Shown: piece by piece, positions 25,201 through 39,000 of the stretch
How the letters are laid out: every line of letters begins with the position of its first letter
How positions within the stretch are numbered: position 1 is the stretch's first letter
The notes under the pieces: model-generated
What the model was told of the DNA's origin: nothing
Seen by the model: the letters and a program-made list of their open reading frames with translations, nothing else
Database searches by the model: none
Position numbers and translations under genes: made by a program
DNA from: Syncephalis fuscata
Taxonomy: Eukaryota > Zoopagomycota > Zoopagomycetes > Zoopagales > Piptocephalidaceae
Direction: 5' to 3'
DNA length: 49,022 nt
Assembly (NCBI GenBank): GCA_025786725.1
Contig: JAHLTZ010000074.1
Coordinates: 1-49,022, forward strand

Positions 25201-28200
25201 GAACAACAACAAGTCCAGTATTTGGACGCCATTCTACTGATCCATCCTCGTCTACTAATCGTCCTATGAATGGCGATGACGATGACCAAGCCTCTAATCT
25301 ACAAGATTCATTTGATCATCGTTGTGCAGTTCATAATGCGCATATTATATGGAATATTGAACTACGTAATCAAATATTCCGATATACTCGCCTACTTACC
25401 CGTCAACATGCCATTGGTTACTATATGACCGCCACTGCTGTCAAAGCCATTAGAGATACCACACGTAAAATTATACGCAATAATGAACGGGCTCTTTCTA
25501 TTGATCATAGCACTGCACTATCACCACGCCGTCAAAGAAATAGAGACCGCTCATTAACATCGCTACTTCAAGATGGTGAAGATGAAGGTGGCGAAGATGG
25601 TGAGGAGGAGGAGGAGGAGGATGACTCGTTACAGTATCCCTATAGTCAAGGAGCAGGTCATCATACACCAGAAGGATATTCACCAGAAGATTTAATACGT
25701 CAACTATTAGGTGATGATGCACCATCTACAACAATGCAGACATTAGAAGAACGAGATAAACCACCATCTAGTGGCTATAACAACAACGATCATAGTGACA
25801 ATGAAGAAGATGACGATGATCATAGTAGTATGCACCCTACCGTGCCTGATGACTATGAAGTAGATCATAGTTTATTGGTTATGTTTACATATCCACAAAT
25901 AAGTCTACAAAGTGGCAATGACAATTCAACGCTGGCCTTTTTATCAGCAGAACAGATTCAGATTGAGTCATTATCTATTCTAGATCCATTATCTGAACAT
26001 ATTGCCTCTAATCACTTGGTGAAGACACGAACTATTCTGCATGTTAAAGACGTTCAAGTATTTGTGGCCCATCGAGTGCACTGTATGGCTCGACCACGAT
26101 CATCACTGGCCTTCCAGTATGGATCCAGTCATGGTAGATGGCAGGACTGGTTGCCGATTGATGTATTAGTCGACTATGATGGTGAATCGGGTCCATTCCA
26201 ACGTATTGTATCGCGAGCATCAGCGACCCTATACCATGACAAGAGGAATCCGCTAAGATTTACTGCTCAAGCAAGCGATGAATCGGCCGAGGGCAAGTCT
26301 ACACAGACCCAACGGCGATATGACCAATCGGACACTGAAGACGATAGTGATCAAGGAGAGACGGTGACCGATACGCTATTTATACACTTGCCATCATTGG
26401 TATTTAGTGCCGATGCACTACAATTTGCGAGTATTTGGTCAGTGGCCAATGATTTATTGGCCTATCGTGAGCCAGATGAGCATTTGGATCAGATTAACAA
26501 CATTCTACTTGCTTCAGAGTCTAATGATTACGCGGTGATTGTTGATACTATCTGGAGATGCAAGAGAAGATTCAAGGCATTGAACAAGTTATTGAACGCT
26601 ATTTATTAGATCGTAAACTATGGCAGTCATCAGATGCAGTGGCCGATCGATATAGTGAAGAATTCACCCGATTGGTGGATCAACATAGATCGATGCGAGA
26701 AGAATTGTATGTTATTGTGACGACAATGATTCGATCACAGCAATTACGAGAACGGCGTCGTCAAACAACAAAGACCGTCATTCGTACCGTGATGACGGCC
26801 GACAGAGTTGTATGGTTAATGGTCGATGACGATTCAAAGGATCCATTGTGTGAATGTACACTATATCACGCTAATCTAGTATGGGTCATTGGTGACGATC
26901 AATCGAGTAGCAATACGCTGGAGATTGATAGATTAGAAGTGATTGATCGTATGCCCAAAGCGTATTTTGTTGAACTATTGTATCCACTATTGCCGGAGGG
27001 TCAAATCATTGACTTTACAAGGCATAAGATGTTAAGAGTGCATTGGCGTGAGCTGGCACCGGTAGCGGGTATTGCCGTCGTTGAACACTTTGAAGTAAAC
27101 TTGTTCCCGTGTATTGTTCGACTGACCCAAGAAGTGGGGCGGCGTATTATAGCCTATGCTTTTCCTGAAAAGCAGCGATTACGCCTCCATCAAGAGAGTG
27201 CACTGCAAGCGAAGTCAGTTGCTCAATATCGAGCCACCGTAGGGGGAGGAGCGGTAGGAGGTGGTGGAGTGAGTGATGTGTTAGAGGAGGAGCCATTTCC
27301 GCCATCACTTGCGCTACAAGCGGGTGATTCGGCCACCTCAGTACTACTAGACACTGAGCACGATGGCTGTCACAGCCTACTCCGCGAAGAGCCTGAAGCG
27401 ATTGATGACCCTTTACTGTCCACCACTAGTAATATGGGTGTTGTTAAGACAAGGCCGGCGCGTCGATTAACACTAATGGCCGATGATGACACGATGATGG
27501 CTAAACGGCGCCGATCCAAATCAATTATTAGATCGGCCACGCTTATTGGTAATCGACAGTACCGATCACTAACCCAAATGAGAACAAGAGCATCTGAAAA
27601 TCGTACATTTATTTACGTTAAAGTACCCAGCACTCAACTATGTCTAAGCTATCGAGTAAGTAGTATTAAATAGTGTTAGTGTATAAATACTGATTTGTTG
27701 TTTTGTTATAGGGTCGTAAGGAAAAGGATATTTCCAACTTGAATGATTTCCTATTTACACTGCCGACATTTGAATACCGTAACAAAACATGTACATCACT
27801 CGATCTACTACTCCAAGTAAAGAAAGGTAATAGTAATTACGATAGTAGTGTTGGTATTAATGATCATGATTATTGTAGATATTATGTGGCGGTTATTGTC
27901 CCATACTGGTTCGTTGGTCAAGGGTAAACTATTTAATAGTAAGCCAAAACATTTAGGTGGCGGTGGTGGTGGTGGTATGCGTAGTCACGATTTAATGGCG
28001 CTTAATACCATGCCTATGCCATCACCTACCGATAGTTTACTATTGGCCTCTGCTTCTGCTTCACCGATAGGACCGCTTTCATCGGCCACCGGTAGTTCAC
28101 AGCATTCAGATTTTATAATGAATCGGGCCCGTGCTTTACTTCATGTAGAAACCGGCACGACCCTAAAGAAGCGGCCATCGCTATTACTGCGTGCCCTCTC

Positions 28201-28501
28201 CACCCAAAGTGAAGAAGGCACCGACCGAACCGAATCTGAAGATGGCGATACCGATACACGAACCAGGATAGAAGAGGCAGCCGGAGAAGAAAAAAGTGAC
28301 CGTAACAGCAGTCATGGTATTGGTGGTATGGCATGTGAACGCAGTGCCTCCACCTCTAGTGTGCCACCTAGCAATAATAGTAATAGTAGCTCGTTACAGT
28401 CACCGTCGCACTTGCCGCCACCGCCTATTCGACGCAGCATATCAAATGACCAGAAATCACGTTTACTCTTTGGTAAATTGTATCATGCACATAACGATTA
28501 G
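19213..28501 (+). CDS. FMP27: FMP27/Hobbit/BLTP2 bridge-like lipid transfer protein
   Basis: Giant bridge-like lipid transfer protein of the Fmp27/Csf1-SABRE-Hobbit-BLTP2 group, thought to conduct lipids at ER-plasma-membrane contacts. Exons: 19213-23721, 23771-24829, 24898-25049, 25108-27655, 27712-27826 and 27879-28501; all five introns are GT-AG, 49-68 nt. Residues 1-30 are a hydrophobic N-terminal anchor (LLLLAIGLVALLLAV). Family marks include SLGWWDKLRLVLHGRLRLDW (the GFWDK motif, residue about 1350), NYDSFKGFRAGKVHL directly after intron 1, HNAHIIWNIELRNQIFRY, LPTFEYRNKTCTSLDLLLQV and WRLLSHTGSLVKGKL near the end. Acidic and His/Asn-rich insertions and a Ser-rich tail of about 180 residues are present. 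Three single bases are missing, near 24788-24791 (AAAA run), 25203-25222 and 26550-26554. Corrected coding length is exactly 3003 codons including stop. Yeast Fmp27 is about 2600 residues. Confidence 0.93.
23722..23770 (+). other. Intron 1 of the BLTP2 gene
   Basis: GTAAGTTATT...ATTTATTAG, 49 nt, phase 0. Splicing joins SNIT to NYDSFKGFR, restoring the strongly conserved FMP27 segment that the genomic sequence interrupts. It is representative of intron style in this genome. Confidence 0.85.
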
Positions 28502-30150
28502 CTAGTCGTTGTTTTCGTTTAGAAAATAAATACTTTATTAGTTATTATTGTGAATATTATTAAAATAAATGGTTATTTTATTATTACTACTAGCTATAGT
28601 GTTTATGATTAGTGTATAGTATACACCTCATTGAGTGTATACCGCTTTATTGGCATAGCCATCTTATATTGCTTTAAATTAGGTATGATTATCCAAGTGT
28701 TGTTACTATCTATTTTCACTGTGCTACTGTACTTAATTGGATTATAATTACTAGCAAATACAGCTATACTTTTATAGCTATTTTATTACAGCAATAGTGT
28801 TAATAAAATGTCAAGTAGATGTAGAAAGCCATCTAGTTACCTGACTCGTATTAGTTTATTAAGCTATTACATTTAGCAAATTAGATATAAATATACACAT
28901 ATGGTTTATTCTAATTATTAATTTTGTTGCCCTGTTACATTAATACTAGCGATTTAATAGCAAATCCTATTGCGGTTTGATAATTAAATTAAGCATTTAC
29001 TTTACTCAAGACTAAATGCTAAATATTATTATTTACTAAATCATTATAATGATAACTATAGCACTGTCATTATTATATATAAATATATATAATAATACTA
29101 TCATAAATTTAAGCAAAAAGCAGCTATGGATAAAGCGTAGTTGTTTTAGCATATAGTTATAAGAAGTACTATGAATGTAGGATCAAATGATATAAACAGT
29201 GGATTTGAATCTTATTAATAATAAAAATAGTTCGAGTCAGGTAGATGTGTTGAATAACCTGTAGTTATAATACAATAAAATAATAATGGGGTAAATGTAC
29301 AATTATAAAGTTATTTGTTGTATAAATAAATGAGCAAAATGCATTTGGCTTTTAATAATAAACTAGAAACAACTAGCAACATTATGGATAGTGCCTGATG
29401 GCACAATAAAATAAGATATAATATGCAATGAAAAATATGTAAATAGTGGCATTGAAATTATAGTGAATATAGCTCAATGAATGACATGTTGTTACTGTTC
29501 TATAATTCCGGGCAGGGTCTTGTGAAAGTGTGACCAAGAGCTATACCATGTAATTGGATCACCAGTTAAAGTCGTATGTGATTGATTGCAAGAATAATAT
29601 ACCTATCAAATATTAGTACCGATTACTAGTAACAAATACCTATTACGACAATATGATGAGTAGCTACTTGTTAGTTATGAGTATATGAGCAGTCACCTAA
29701 ACTAATATGCTGGGCTAATGATGAAATACTACAAGGCATTCCAGTTCTATTATTAGTTGTGTTTACTATATAATGATAGCTTTATTCAATATCAATAAAG
29801 GAATAATCAAGTTTCTAGTCCAATATTATTTCTACTTAGTGTCATACAAGTTATTCAGTTTATTATAGCTAAACTGTGGTAATTAATGACCAATAAGGAA
29901 TAATTTTATTATAAAAGCAATATAACCAAACAACACATTGTATTCTGAGCATTAAGGTAAGCGTTAATAAGCATCAGAGATTAACTTTATAGGATAGCAA
30001 CAGGATAAGGTGTTGCTTGGTCATCTAAGTTGCGATTTCTAAAACAAGAAGCGTAACAATGTGTTAAAAGCTATATTGAATAAAACATAATCAATGTATG
30101 ATAAGATGGTATATATTGGTATGAATATGTCATAAGAATAATTCGTATAA
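28502..30150. other. AT-rich intergenic region
   Basis: 1.65 kb between the BLTP2 stop and the outer end of the large inverted repeat. I see no coding region, RNA gene or repeat copy. A possible polyadenylation signal (AAAATAAATA) lies at about 28522. Confidence 0.5.
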
Positions 30151-33100
30151 ATAGTGGATATATGCATACTGGATAATAATCTACAATGATGAGTATTTAA
30201 TAGCTGATTCACATACCGTCTAGTTTCATGTTCAATATAACGAGTGCCATTTCAATCACGCAAATGTTATCAATTGTAGCCATCTAATCACTCAATCACA
30301 TCATAGTCTGCTGATAAGTTGCTTACTATTAATACAATAGCTTAATACGCATATTCAATTAAATAAACCAATGATGTTTCTGTTTAAATAAATGATGCAG
30401 CGTGTACCTATATAATGCAGCTGCTTATAATACGCTAATAATTTAATACAACTCATTAATTGAGTGCCATGCTATATTTGCTGTCTATTATATTGCTTGA
30501 TTTGCCAGTTAGCATAGTAATGGTATCAGTACTATTAGCAGTAATCGACAGTTGTATATGATAGCTTGTTGATACATCAATTGGCATAAAGTCAAATAAA
30601 CATACACATTATTGTAATCATGAAATACATAAGCCACTGCATGCTGAGTAGTGATCAGTATTAACAGCACCAATTGCTTTGCATAAAATACACAGCAATA
30701 CTACCATATATCTATTAGTCCAACATCACCAGCATGTTTTACTAGCTGTGGTCACAGTAGCATATTAATACACATCGACGTCTATTCGGCGCATCATATT
30801 GTCAATTGTAGCAATGCGACAGCCATCACTAGTGTAATCGTCGACACCACAATATACAGTCTGTGCTACATTGCTAAACACATATATGTACACAGCAATA
30901 ATACACAGCAATAATATTATTGGTAATGACTAGTAAAAAACACGGCTATAGTCAATTTGCTTAGCATACAGCATACAATATACGCTGTATTATTAAGCAT
31001 CGTAAATTGATACGCAGCAACACACAAATGTTAATTGCGCTTAAATTACATGCCAATAGCTATATTCCACCAATGCAATTAATACGCCAGCTATAATACC
31101 GACAACGTCAAACAACATAGCCAAATAATGGATACTACTAAAATAATATATACAACATCTAACAATAGCTAATTGGCTAATACTATTTAATATCAATAGT
31201 CATTGTCATACAAATCTACAACTAGCTATTTATTAATAGTTGATTACACAATGCCAGTATTAGTTTATGCAGTCATAATTGATTGTTGATAATTGCTGCC
31301 AATTTGCTAATTATATTAATCAACAGACATTATAGCCAATGCACCATTCAATAATATGTTGACATTTGGTATTATATATAAATATTGTGTGTGCACAATA
31401 GCACAATAATATACATTGCTAGACTGTCGTCTACATATGCTATGAATGGTGTGATACCTGTAGATGTTGGTTTGTTTATTGGTATTACTGATGGCTTGTA
31501 TTAAACATAACTAATGCTATTGGTATGCCATGTAGTTATGCGACATAAATGTTGGTTACCATACAGCTACTAACAATTATTAATGATGGCATTGATAGCG
31601 TCAATATGCGTTAATATAAAGTTAACAGCATCTGTGATTACATACCACACGGCACCTATTATAAGCAATAACGTGCTTGCGTTTATGTCAATAGCGGCCA
31701 CTGTAAGCTATTGACCATTCTGATACTATATGGTTGCATATAGCATATACAACTACTCGTTATTAATTGCTAGAAATGCGCAGTGTGCCATTATCTGCAT
31801 GTTAGTCAACAAGCTATAGCAATAGCATTGTATTAGCTGGTTCATTAGCCAGCTGGCAAGTAGTTTAGTATCCATTTACACATTTGTACGTTGCTGCAAT
31901 GCTAATATACACTGTATATTATTTATATAAATTGCCAATGTTATTAGCTATAAAATACAATACTTTACTAACAACTATGCACAATATTAACTGACAATTA
32001 ATTACGGTAATGTAATTGCTATTATTAATTGCTAATAGCTGATTACACACTATAGCATGTGTAGTAATAACTGCCACTTACCAGCTAGTATAGCTGCTGG
32101 CTTGTCAGATGTTGCTGATGCCGCACTATACCATTAGACTGTTGATACACTTGAACAATACATATGATGTCATCTGTACTAATGGTCGTCTATATTTGTA
32201 TTGACAGTAGTTGCAGTATATAGTACTGCATAATCAATTATACATGCACGTTGCTGCATTCCGTCAATTGCTAGTACAATACGTTAATTATTTTACATAT
32301 ATTGCAGGTAGATATAGTGGCAGCTTGTATGTTGTTAATGTGTTATTTACAATGCAGTAATGCAGTGACCACTATATAGTATTACAATGGCCATGATATG
32401 CAAAACACACACTGACATGTACCAGCTATATATTGTGTATCATACACGACGATAACACAAATACTAGCATTGACAACTATATTGATATGATTTAATTTAT
32501 TGAAGCTATATATATTGGCTATTGACATTCAATAGTACATTAATGTGTAGCAAGCATAGTCGCCATTGTGTCAGTTCATTTATAATTGAGTTGCACATAT
32601 TCATGGCTTTATTTACATATACAAATAACGATACGTTGCAATAATCACCCAGTATTACAGCCGTCTATTGACATAGCGTATACATGTAACTGTAGCAGTT
32701 ACACTGACCACATCGCATATACTACTGATATTAACAGCAGTAGTCATGATAGTAATTGGTATGTATTTTACAATGCTGCATTAATTGCAATGCCGAATTG
32801 TAAGCATTATCGTTTATAGTATGGCGATTGGTGCTGCTGATTTACGTACTATGCACTACACTAACCATGCAATACGCTTAGTGGCTGTTTTTGTGCAACT
32901 AACTTATCGGTGCTACAAAGCACGCTGGCAATATAGCAGCTGTTACCCATGATGATTGTATATTTAATTCTACTATTATTTATGTATTACACGACATGCT
33001 ATGCATGGAATGAGTTGTATTAATGTGTTTGATAATATGTAGACAAACAGCAACCAGTTTATACATAATTGCTGAAGCTGGTGTTACAGCGTTCGCAATA

Positions 33101-33545
33101 TATTACTACGTATTCACCATGTCGTTAAAGCTGCAGGCCGTTGTGCAATGCTATTTGTACTAACACATTACGTATAAGTAACGTATTACATTGACCAACA
33201 ACAGCACTGGCACACCAACTGCCAATTGACGTGGCATGCTCACGACTGGCCATTGATGTTAGTGCCAGTTATGTTACTAGACATTAGCATGCCATACATG
33301 GTCAATGTATCAACACAACATGTATAGATACAGCACTAACAAGTAACATGGTTAATTAATATACAGTAATATATACCCGCTGATGAATATGCAAGTGTAC
33401 ACACGATGTTAGCAGTTGATACAGTTGCTATAATTATACAATAACTAGCACCATTATTTTTGAATGTGTTCAGCATATATACTACCAAGCACTTGTGTAT
33501 CGTCTAGCACCAATGTTGTAATACACAATCATACACTTTTAATAT
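30150..33545 (-). repeat. AT-rich dispersed repeat, left arm of the large inverted repeat (copy 2)
   Basis: It is inverted relative to 36085-39415. Matching landmarks: GGATATATGCATA at both outer ends (30152 and about 39403), the TCTATTAGTCCAACATCACC region (30710 versus 38848), and a 77-codon open frame at 32586-32819 that reads identically at 36973-36740. Identity is visibly high over most of the arm, with scattered substitutions and short indels. No transposase, polymerase or capsid signature was seen in any frame. The 77-codon frame is recognisable in the third copy (about 43190-43430) but interrupted there by a stop, so I do not call it a gene. Confidence 0.8.
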
Positions 33546-34487
33546 TATTAATTAACTATCAAACGAATTATTAACTAACTAGTTGATTGACCAATGTTAG
33601 CTGGCTATTACTCTTAGCTAAACTAGTTGACAAGTATTGAATAGCAATCATTACTAATTAACTAAATTAATTGATTAATTATTAAACAACAATTATTATT
33701 AACTAGTTAGCTAATTAACAAGTATTAAACACCAAGTACTATTAACTGACTAGAATAATTAATTAACTATTAAACAACTGTCATTATTAGGTAATTAGGT
33801 AATTAACTAATATTAAATATACTATTGATAGCTAATTAATTACTAGTATTAGATAAATTATTGCTAACTAATTATTAAACACCAATTATTAATAATTAAT
33901 TATATTTTATTTATCTGTCCAATCTACAGAGCAAAACTTTTAGCAACTAACTTTTCAGATCGATCTGAAAAACCACTTTATTAATTAATTAACTATTAGC
34001 TAATATTAAACAAATTATTGTTAACTAAAGGTAATTGACTAATCTTAGCTGGCCATTACTATTTATTAACTAGGTTAATTAATTACTAGTGCTAGACAAC
34101 AATCGCTATTAACTAGTTAACCAATTGACAAGTATTAAACGGCAATCACTATTAATCGACTAGAATAATTGATTAATTAACCAACTAATTAACTAGTATT
34201 AAGTGCACTATTAACATCAACTATTACCTGAATTACTATTAGCTGGTTATTAATATTAATTAACTAATATTAAATAAATTATTAACTAACTATTAACTGG
34301 ATTACTATTAATTAATACATTTTAATTTTTAGTTTATATTTTATTATCAAATGGCAAAGGGTATTTTTTACATTTTTAACTAATTATTACTTAACTTTTA
34401 CTTAACTTCTAGTCTATATTCTATGATTAAAATGGCAAAGAGCACCCTTTACATTTTCAGATAATTATTAATTGACTTTCAATTAAT
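33545..34487. repeat. TTAA-rich block, copy 2
   Basis: Degenerate TTAATTAACTAG-type words, the inverse of 2581-3640. It includes the 20-bp palindrome at 33952-33971 and two copies of the AAATGGCAAAG...TTTACATTTTT motif (about 34350-34375 and 34430-34460). It joins the left arm to the LINE insertion point. Confidence 0.75.
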
Positions 34488-35468
34488 AATCCAGCTAAGA
34501 CACCACCCGGAGTTAGCACAAACACTACTTACCAGTACAAAAGTGGAGCTAACTACAAGAGAGGGGGGTAAGGCCGGAAAAAAACACGAGTAAGGAAGAG
34601 TATTAAATCGAAATGAAAAGAGAAGAGTTTGCGCTAGAAATCGCAGCCGGTATACTGCCAACTCTAGAAAAGCAAAATAAGTGGTGTAGGGAGAGATATA
34701 GAACTAATATGTGCTGCAGATGTAGTAGTGGAGAAATAGAGACGTGTTGACATATAGTAAAGTGTGAAGGAAACGGACTAGATAGGAAAAAGAAGCAAGA
34801 GATAAAGCTAAAGACATGACAAGAAGAAAGGTGGAGTGGATAAATGAAAGAAGATTGAGAAAAGACCCGCCAATGAGACTGTTAAATGTGGGGGAGTGGC
34901 TGAATCTATCGCCCCAGATCAGCCAATCAGCAACACCGGACTCCTATTGGGATTGGCGAGCCTACAAACACAATACATTATGAAAAGAGAGGGGATACGT
35001 GAAGAAGAAAGAAGAAAACTGATAAAAACAGCAACAAAAACAACATTGGACTTCGTATGGAAGAAGATATGGAACACAAGATGCAAGCAAGTGGACAAAG
35101 CAATAGGAAGATGAAAAACAGCACGTACCGACACACAAGTAACAGCTCAACCAGAACCACAAGAAGGTCTGGCAACAAACGTCGAAGGCCAGAACGGCCC
35201 AAGGCAAATTTATACCTGGACCACATCAATAAAATGGCGCTCAATGTCGAACGTTACTTAAAGATGGTGGCCCCGCGTGGAGTCTATAGGACCCGGTTCC
35301 ATGCAAAAACGTGGCGGTCCGCTCGGTGTCAACAATGCTACATTGTTTAATATTTTAAAAGCTTTATTATGATTAACGTAATGACAGCATGACACTGAGA
35401 AGCAGCACAAACTCCTTAATTATGCGCAGCGGGGGCCCACAAGCTTTTCAAAATAAAAATCCAGCTAA
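34488..35468 (+). mobile_element. 5'-truncated non-LTR (LINE) retrotransposon with target-site duplication
   Basis: The direct repeat AATCCAGCTAA occurs at 34488-34498 and 35458-35468, exactly bordering sequence unlike the TTAA blocks. The right border is preceded by an A-rich end (CAAAATAAAA), as expected for the 3' tail of a plus-strand LINE copy. Inside, the frame around 34655-34800 gives WCRERYRTNMCCRCSSGE, then a stop, then HIVKC. This is the C-terminal CX2C...HX3C zinc knuckle of LINE reverse transcriptases, interrupted by TGA at 34748-34750. Further on, TTLDFVWKKIWNTRCKQV (about 35040-35095) fits the segment after that knuckle. The catalytic reverse transcriptase part is missing, so the copy is dead on arrival, which is usual for 5'-truncated insertions. 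Confidence 0.75.
34620..35114 (+). pseudogene. Remnant of LINE reverse transcriptase C-terminus
   Basis: Broken coding region inside the truncated LINE. Readable pieces are the zinc knuckle (codons at 34712-34765, in-frame TGA at 34748) and the downstream IWNTRCKQ helix region in an open stretch from 34896 to 35114, with other stops and frame changes between. It lacks the RT palm and endonuclease, so no activity is expected. Confidence 0.6.
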
Positions 35469-36085
35469 TAGTTAATAGTTAATTAGTTAATAATAATTTG
35501 TTTAATATTAGTTAATTAGTTGGTTAACTAATAAATAATGATTGATGTTTAATAATTAGCTAATTGATAATGATTGATGTTTGGTAGTTAATAATAATGG
35601 TTGCTGTTTAATACTGTTAGTTAGTTAATTAGTCAATAGCGATGGTTGTTTAATCTTAGTTAATTAGTTAGTCTAGTTAATTAATGGTAATAGCCAGCTA
35701 ATATTAGTTAATCAACTAGTTAGTTAATGATCAGTTAATTGGTTTAGTTAGTTAATAACGATTGTTTAACAGCTAATCAATTAGTTAATAATGGCTGCTA
35801 TTTAATACTCGTCAATTAGTTTAACTATAACTATCGTTGTCTAACACTAGTTAATTAACCGATGTAGTTGATTAATAATAGTAGCTAATTGTATCAGTCA
35901 ATCAGCTAGCTAGTTAATTAATGATGATTACTGGTTAACAATTAATTAATTATTTAAGCAGTGAACAATAATTTGTTTAATAATTAATTAGTCAATTGGT
36001 TAATAATAATTGTTGTTTATAATTAGTTAATTAACTAATAATGCTGTGTCTAACAATTAGTTTGCTAATTAATTATTAATGATCA
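35469..36085. repeat. TTAA-rich block, copy 3
   Basis: Words such as GTTAATTAGTTAATA and TTGTTTAATATTAG. It begins right after the LINE target duplication and aligns in inverse with 33545-34330. It is shorter than copy 2, lacking the outer segment with the GGCAAAG motif. Confidence 0.7.
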
Positions 36086-39000
36086 CTACTCCATTTGCTA
36101 TAATGGTGCTGTTAGCTATTGCATGATCATAGCAACTGTATCAACTGCTAATATCGTGTGTACACTTGCATATTCATCAGCGGGTATATATTACTGTATA
36201 TTAATTAACCATGTTACTTGTTAGTGCTGTATCTATACATGTTGTGTTGATACATTGACCATGTATGGCATGCTAATGTCTAGTAACATAACTGGCACTA
36301 ACATCAATGGCCAGTCGTGAGCATGCCACGTCAATTGGCAGTTGGTGTGCCAGTGCTGTTGTTGGTCAATGCAATACGTTACTTATACGTGGGTGTCAGT
36401 ATGAATAGCATTGCACAACGGCCTGCAGCTTTAACGACATGGTGAATACGTAGTAATATATTGCGAACGCTGTAACACCAGCTTCAGCAATTATGTATAA
36501 ACTGGTTACTGATTGTCTACATATTATCAAACACATTAATACAACTCATTCCGTGCATAGCATGTCGTGTAATACATAAATAATAGTAGAATTAAGTATA
36601 CAATCATCATGGGTAACAGCTGCTATATTGCCAGCGTGCTTTGTAGCACCGATAAGTTAGTTGCACAAAAACAGTCACTAAGCGTATTGCATGGTTAGTG
36701 TAGTGCATAGTACGTAAATCAGCAGCACCAATCGCCATACTATAAACGATAATGCTTACAATTCGGCATTGCAATTAATGCAGCATTGTAAAATACATAC
36801 CAATTACTATCATGACTACTGCTGTTAATATCAGTAGTATATGCGATGTGGTCAGTGTAACTGCTACAGTTACATGTATACGCTATGTCAATAGACGGCT
36901 GTAATACTGGGTGATTATTGCAACGTATCGTTATTTGTATATGTAAATAAAGCCATGAATATGTGCAACTCAATTATAAATGAACTGACACAATGGCGAC
37001 TATGCTTGCTACACATTAATGTACTATTGAATGTCAATAGCCAATATATATAGCTTCAATAAATTAAATCATATCAATATAGTTGTCAATGCTAGTATTT
37101 GTGTTATCGTCGTGTATGATACACAATATATAGCTGGTACATGTCAGTGTGTGTTTTGCATATCATGGCCATTGTAATACTATATAGTGGTCACTGCATT
37201 ACTGCATTGTAAATAACACATTAACAACATACAAGCTGCCACTATATCTACCTGCAATATATGTAAAATAATTAACGTATTGCTACTAGCAATTGACGGA
37301 CTGCAGCAACGTGCATGTATAATTGATTATGCAGTACTATATACTGCAACTACTGTCAATACAAATATAGACGACCATTAGTACAGATGACATCATATGT
37401 ATTGTTCAAGTGTATCAATAGTCTAATGGTATAGTGCGGCATCAGCAACATCTGACAAGCCAGCAGCTATACTAGCTGGTAAGTGGCAGTTATTACTACA
37501 CATGCTATAGTGTGTAATCAGCTATTAGCAATTAATAATAGCAATTACATTACCGTAATTAATTGTCAGTTAATATTGTGCATAGTTGTTAGTAAAGTAT
37601 TGTATTTTATAGCTAATAACACTGCCAATTTATATAAATAATATACAGTTGTATATTAGCATTATAGCAACGTACAAATGTGTAAATGGATACTAAACTA
37701 CTTGCCAGCTGGCTAATGAACCAGCTAATACAATGCTATTGCTATAGCTTGTTGACTAACATGCATATATGGCACACTGCGCGTTTCTAGCAACTAATAA
37801 CGAGTAGCTGTATATGCTATATGCAACCATATAGTATCAGAATGTCAATAGCTTAAGTGGCCGCTATTGACATAAACGCAAGCACGTTATTGCTTATAAT
37901 AGGTGCCGTGTGGTATGTAATCACAGATGCTGTTAACTTTATATTAACGCATATTGACGCTATCAATGCCATCATTAATAATTGTTAGTAGCTGTATGGT
38001 AACCAACATTTATGTCGCATAACTACATGGCCTACCAATATATTAGTTATGTTTAATACAAGCCATCAGTAATACCAATAAACAAACCAACATCCACAGG
38101 TATCACACCATTCATAGCATATGTAGACAACAGTCTAGCAATGCATATTATTGTGCTATTGTGCACACACAATGTTTATATTAATACCAAATGTCAAATA
38201 TTATTGAATGGTGCATTGGCTATAATGTCTGTTGATTAATATAATTAGCAAATTGGCAGCAATTATCAACAATCAATTATGACTGCATAAACTAATACTG
38301 GCATTGTGTAATCAACTATTAATAAATAGCTAGTTGTAGTTTGCCAATGTTGACTTGTATGACAATGACTATCGATATTAAATAGTATTAGCCAATTAGC
38401 TATTGTTAGATGTCGTATATATTATTTTAGTAGTATCCATTATTTGGCTATGTTGTTTGACGTTGTCGGTATTATAGCTGGCGTATTAATTGCATTGGGG
38501 AATATAGCTATTGGCACGTAATTTAAGCGCAATTAACATTTGTGTGTTGCTGCGTATCAATTTACGATGCTTAATAATACAGCATATATTGTATGCTGTA
38601 TGCTAAGCAAATTGACTATAGTCGTGTTTCTTACTGGTCATTACCATAATATTATTGCTGTGTATTATTGGCTGTGTACATATATGTGTTTAGCAATGTA
38701 GCACAGACTGTATATTGTGGTGTCGACGATGACACTAGTGATGGCTGTCGCATTGCTACAATTGATATATGATGCGCCGAATTAGACTCGATGTGTATTA
38801 TATGCTACTGTAAGCACAGCTAGTAAAACATGCCGGTGATGTTGGACTAATAGACATATGGTAGTATTGCTGTGTATTTTATGCAAAGCAATTGGTGCTG
38901 TTAATACTGATCACTACTCAGCATGCAGTGCTTATGTATTTCATGATTACAATAATGTGTATGTTTATTTGACTTTATGCCAATTAATGTATCGACAAGC

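Noticed and set aside
29500-29560. Possible small structured RNA in the GC-richer patch with CCGGGCAGGGTC
   Set aside because: I could not build a convincing stem set or match it to a known RNA family.
32586-32819. 77-codon frame repeated identically at 36973-36740
   Set aside because: Identity follows the overall similarity of the arms; the third copy has an in-frame stop and the old copy is not open, so there is no sign of selection on protein.
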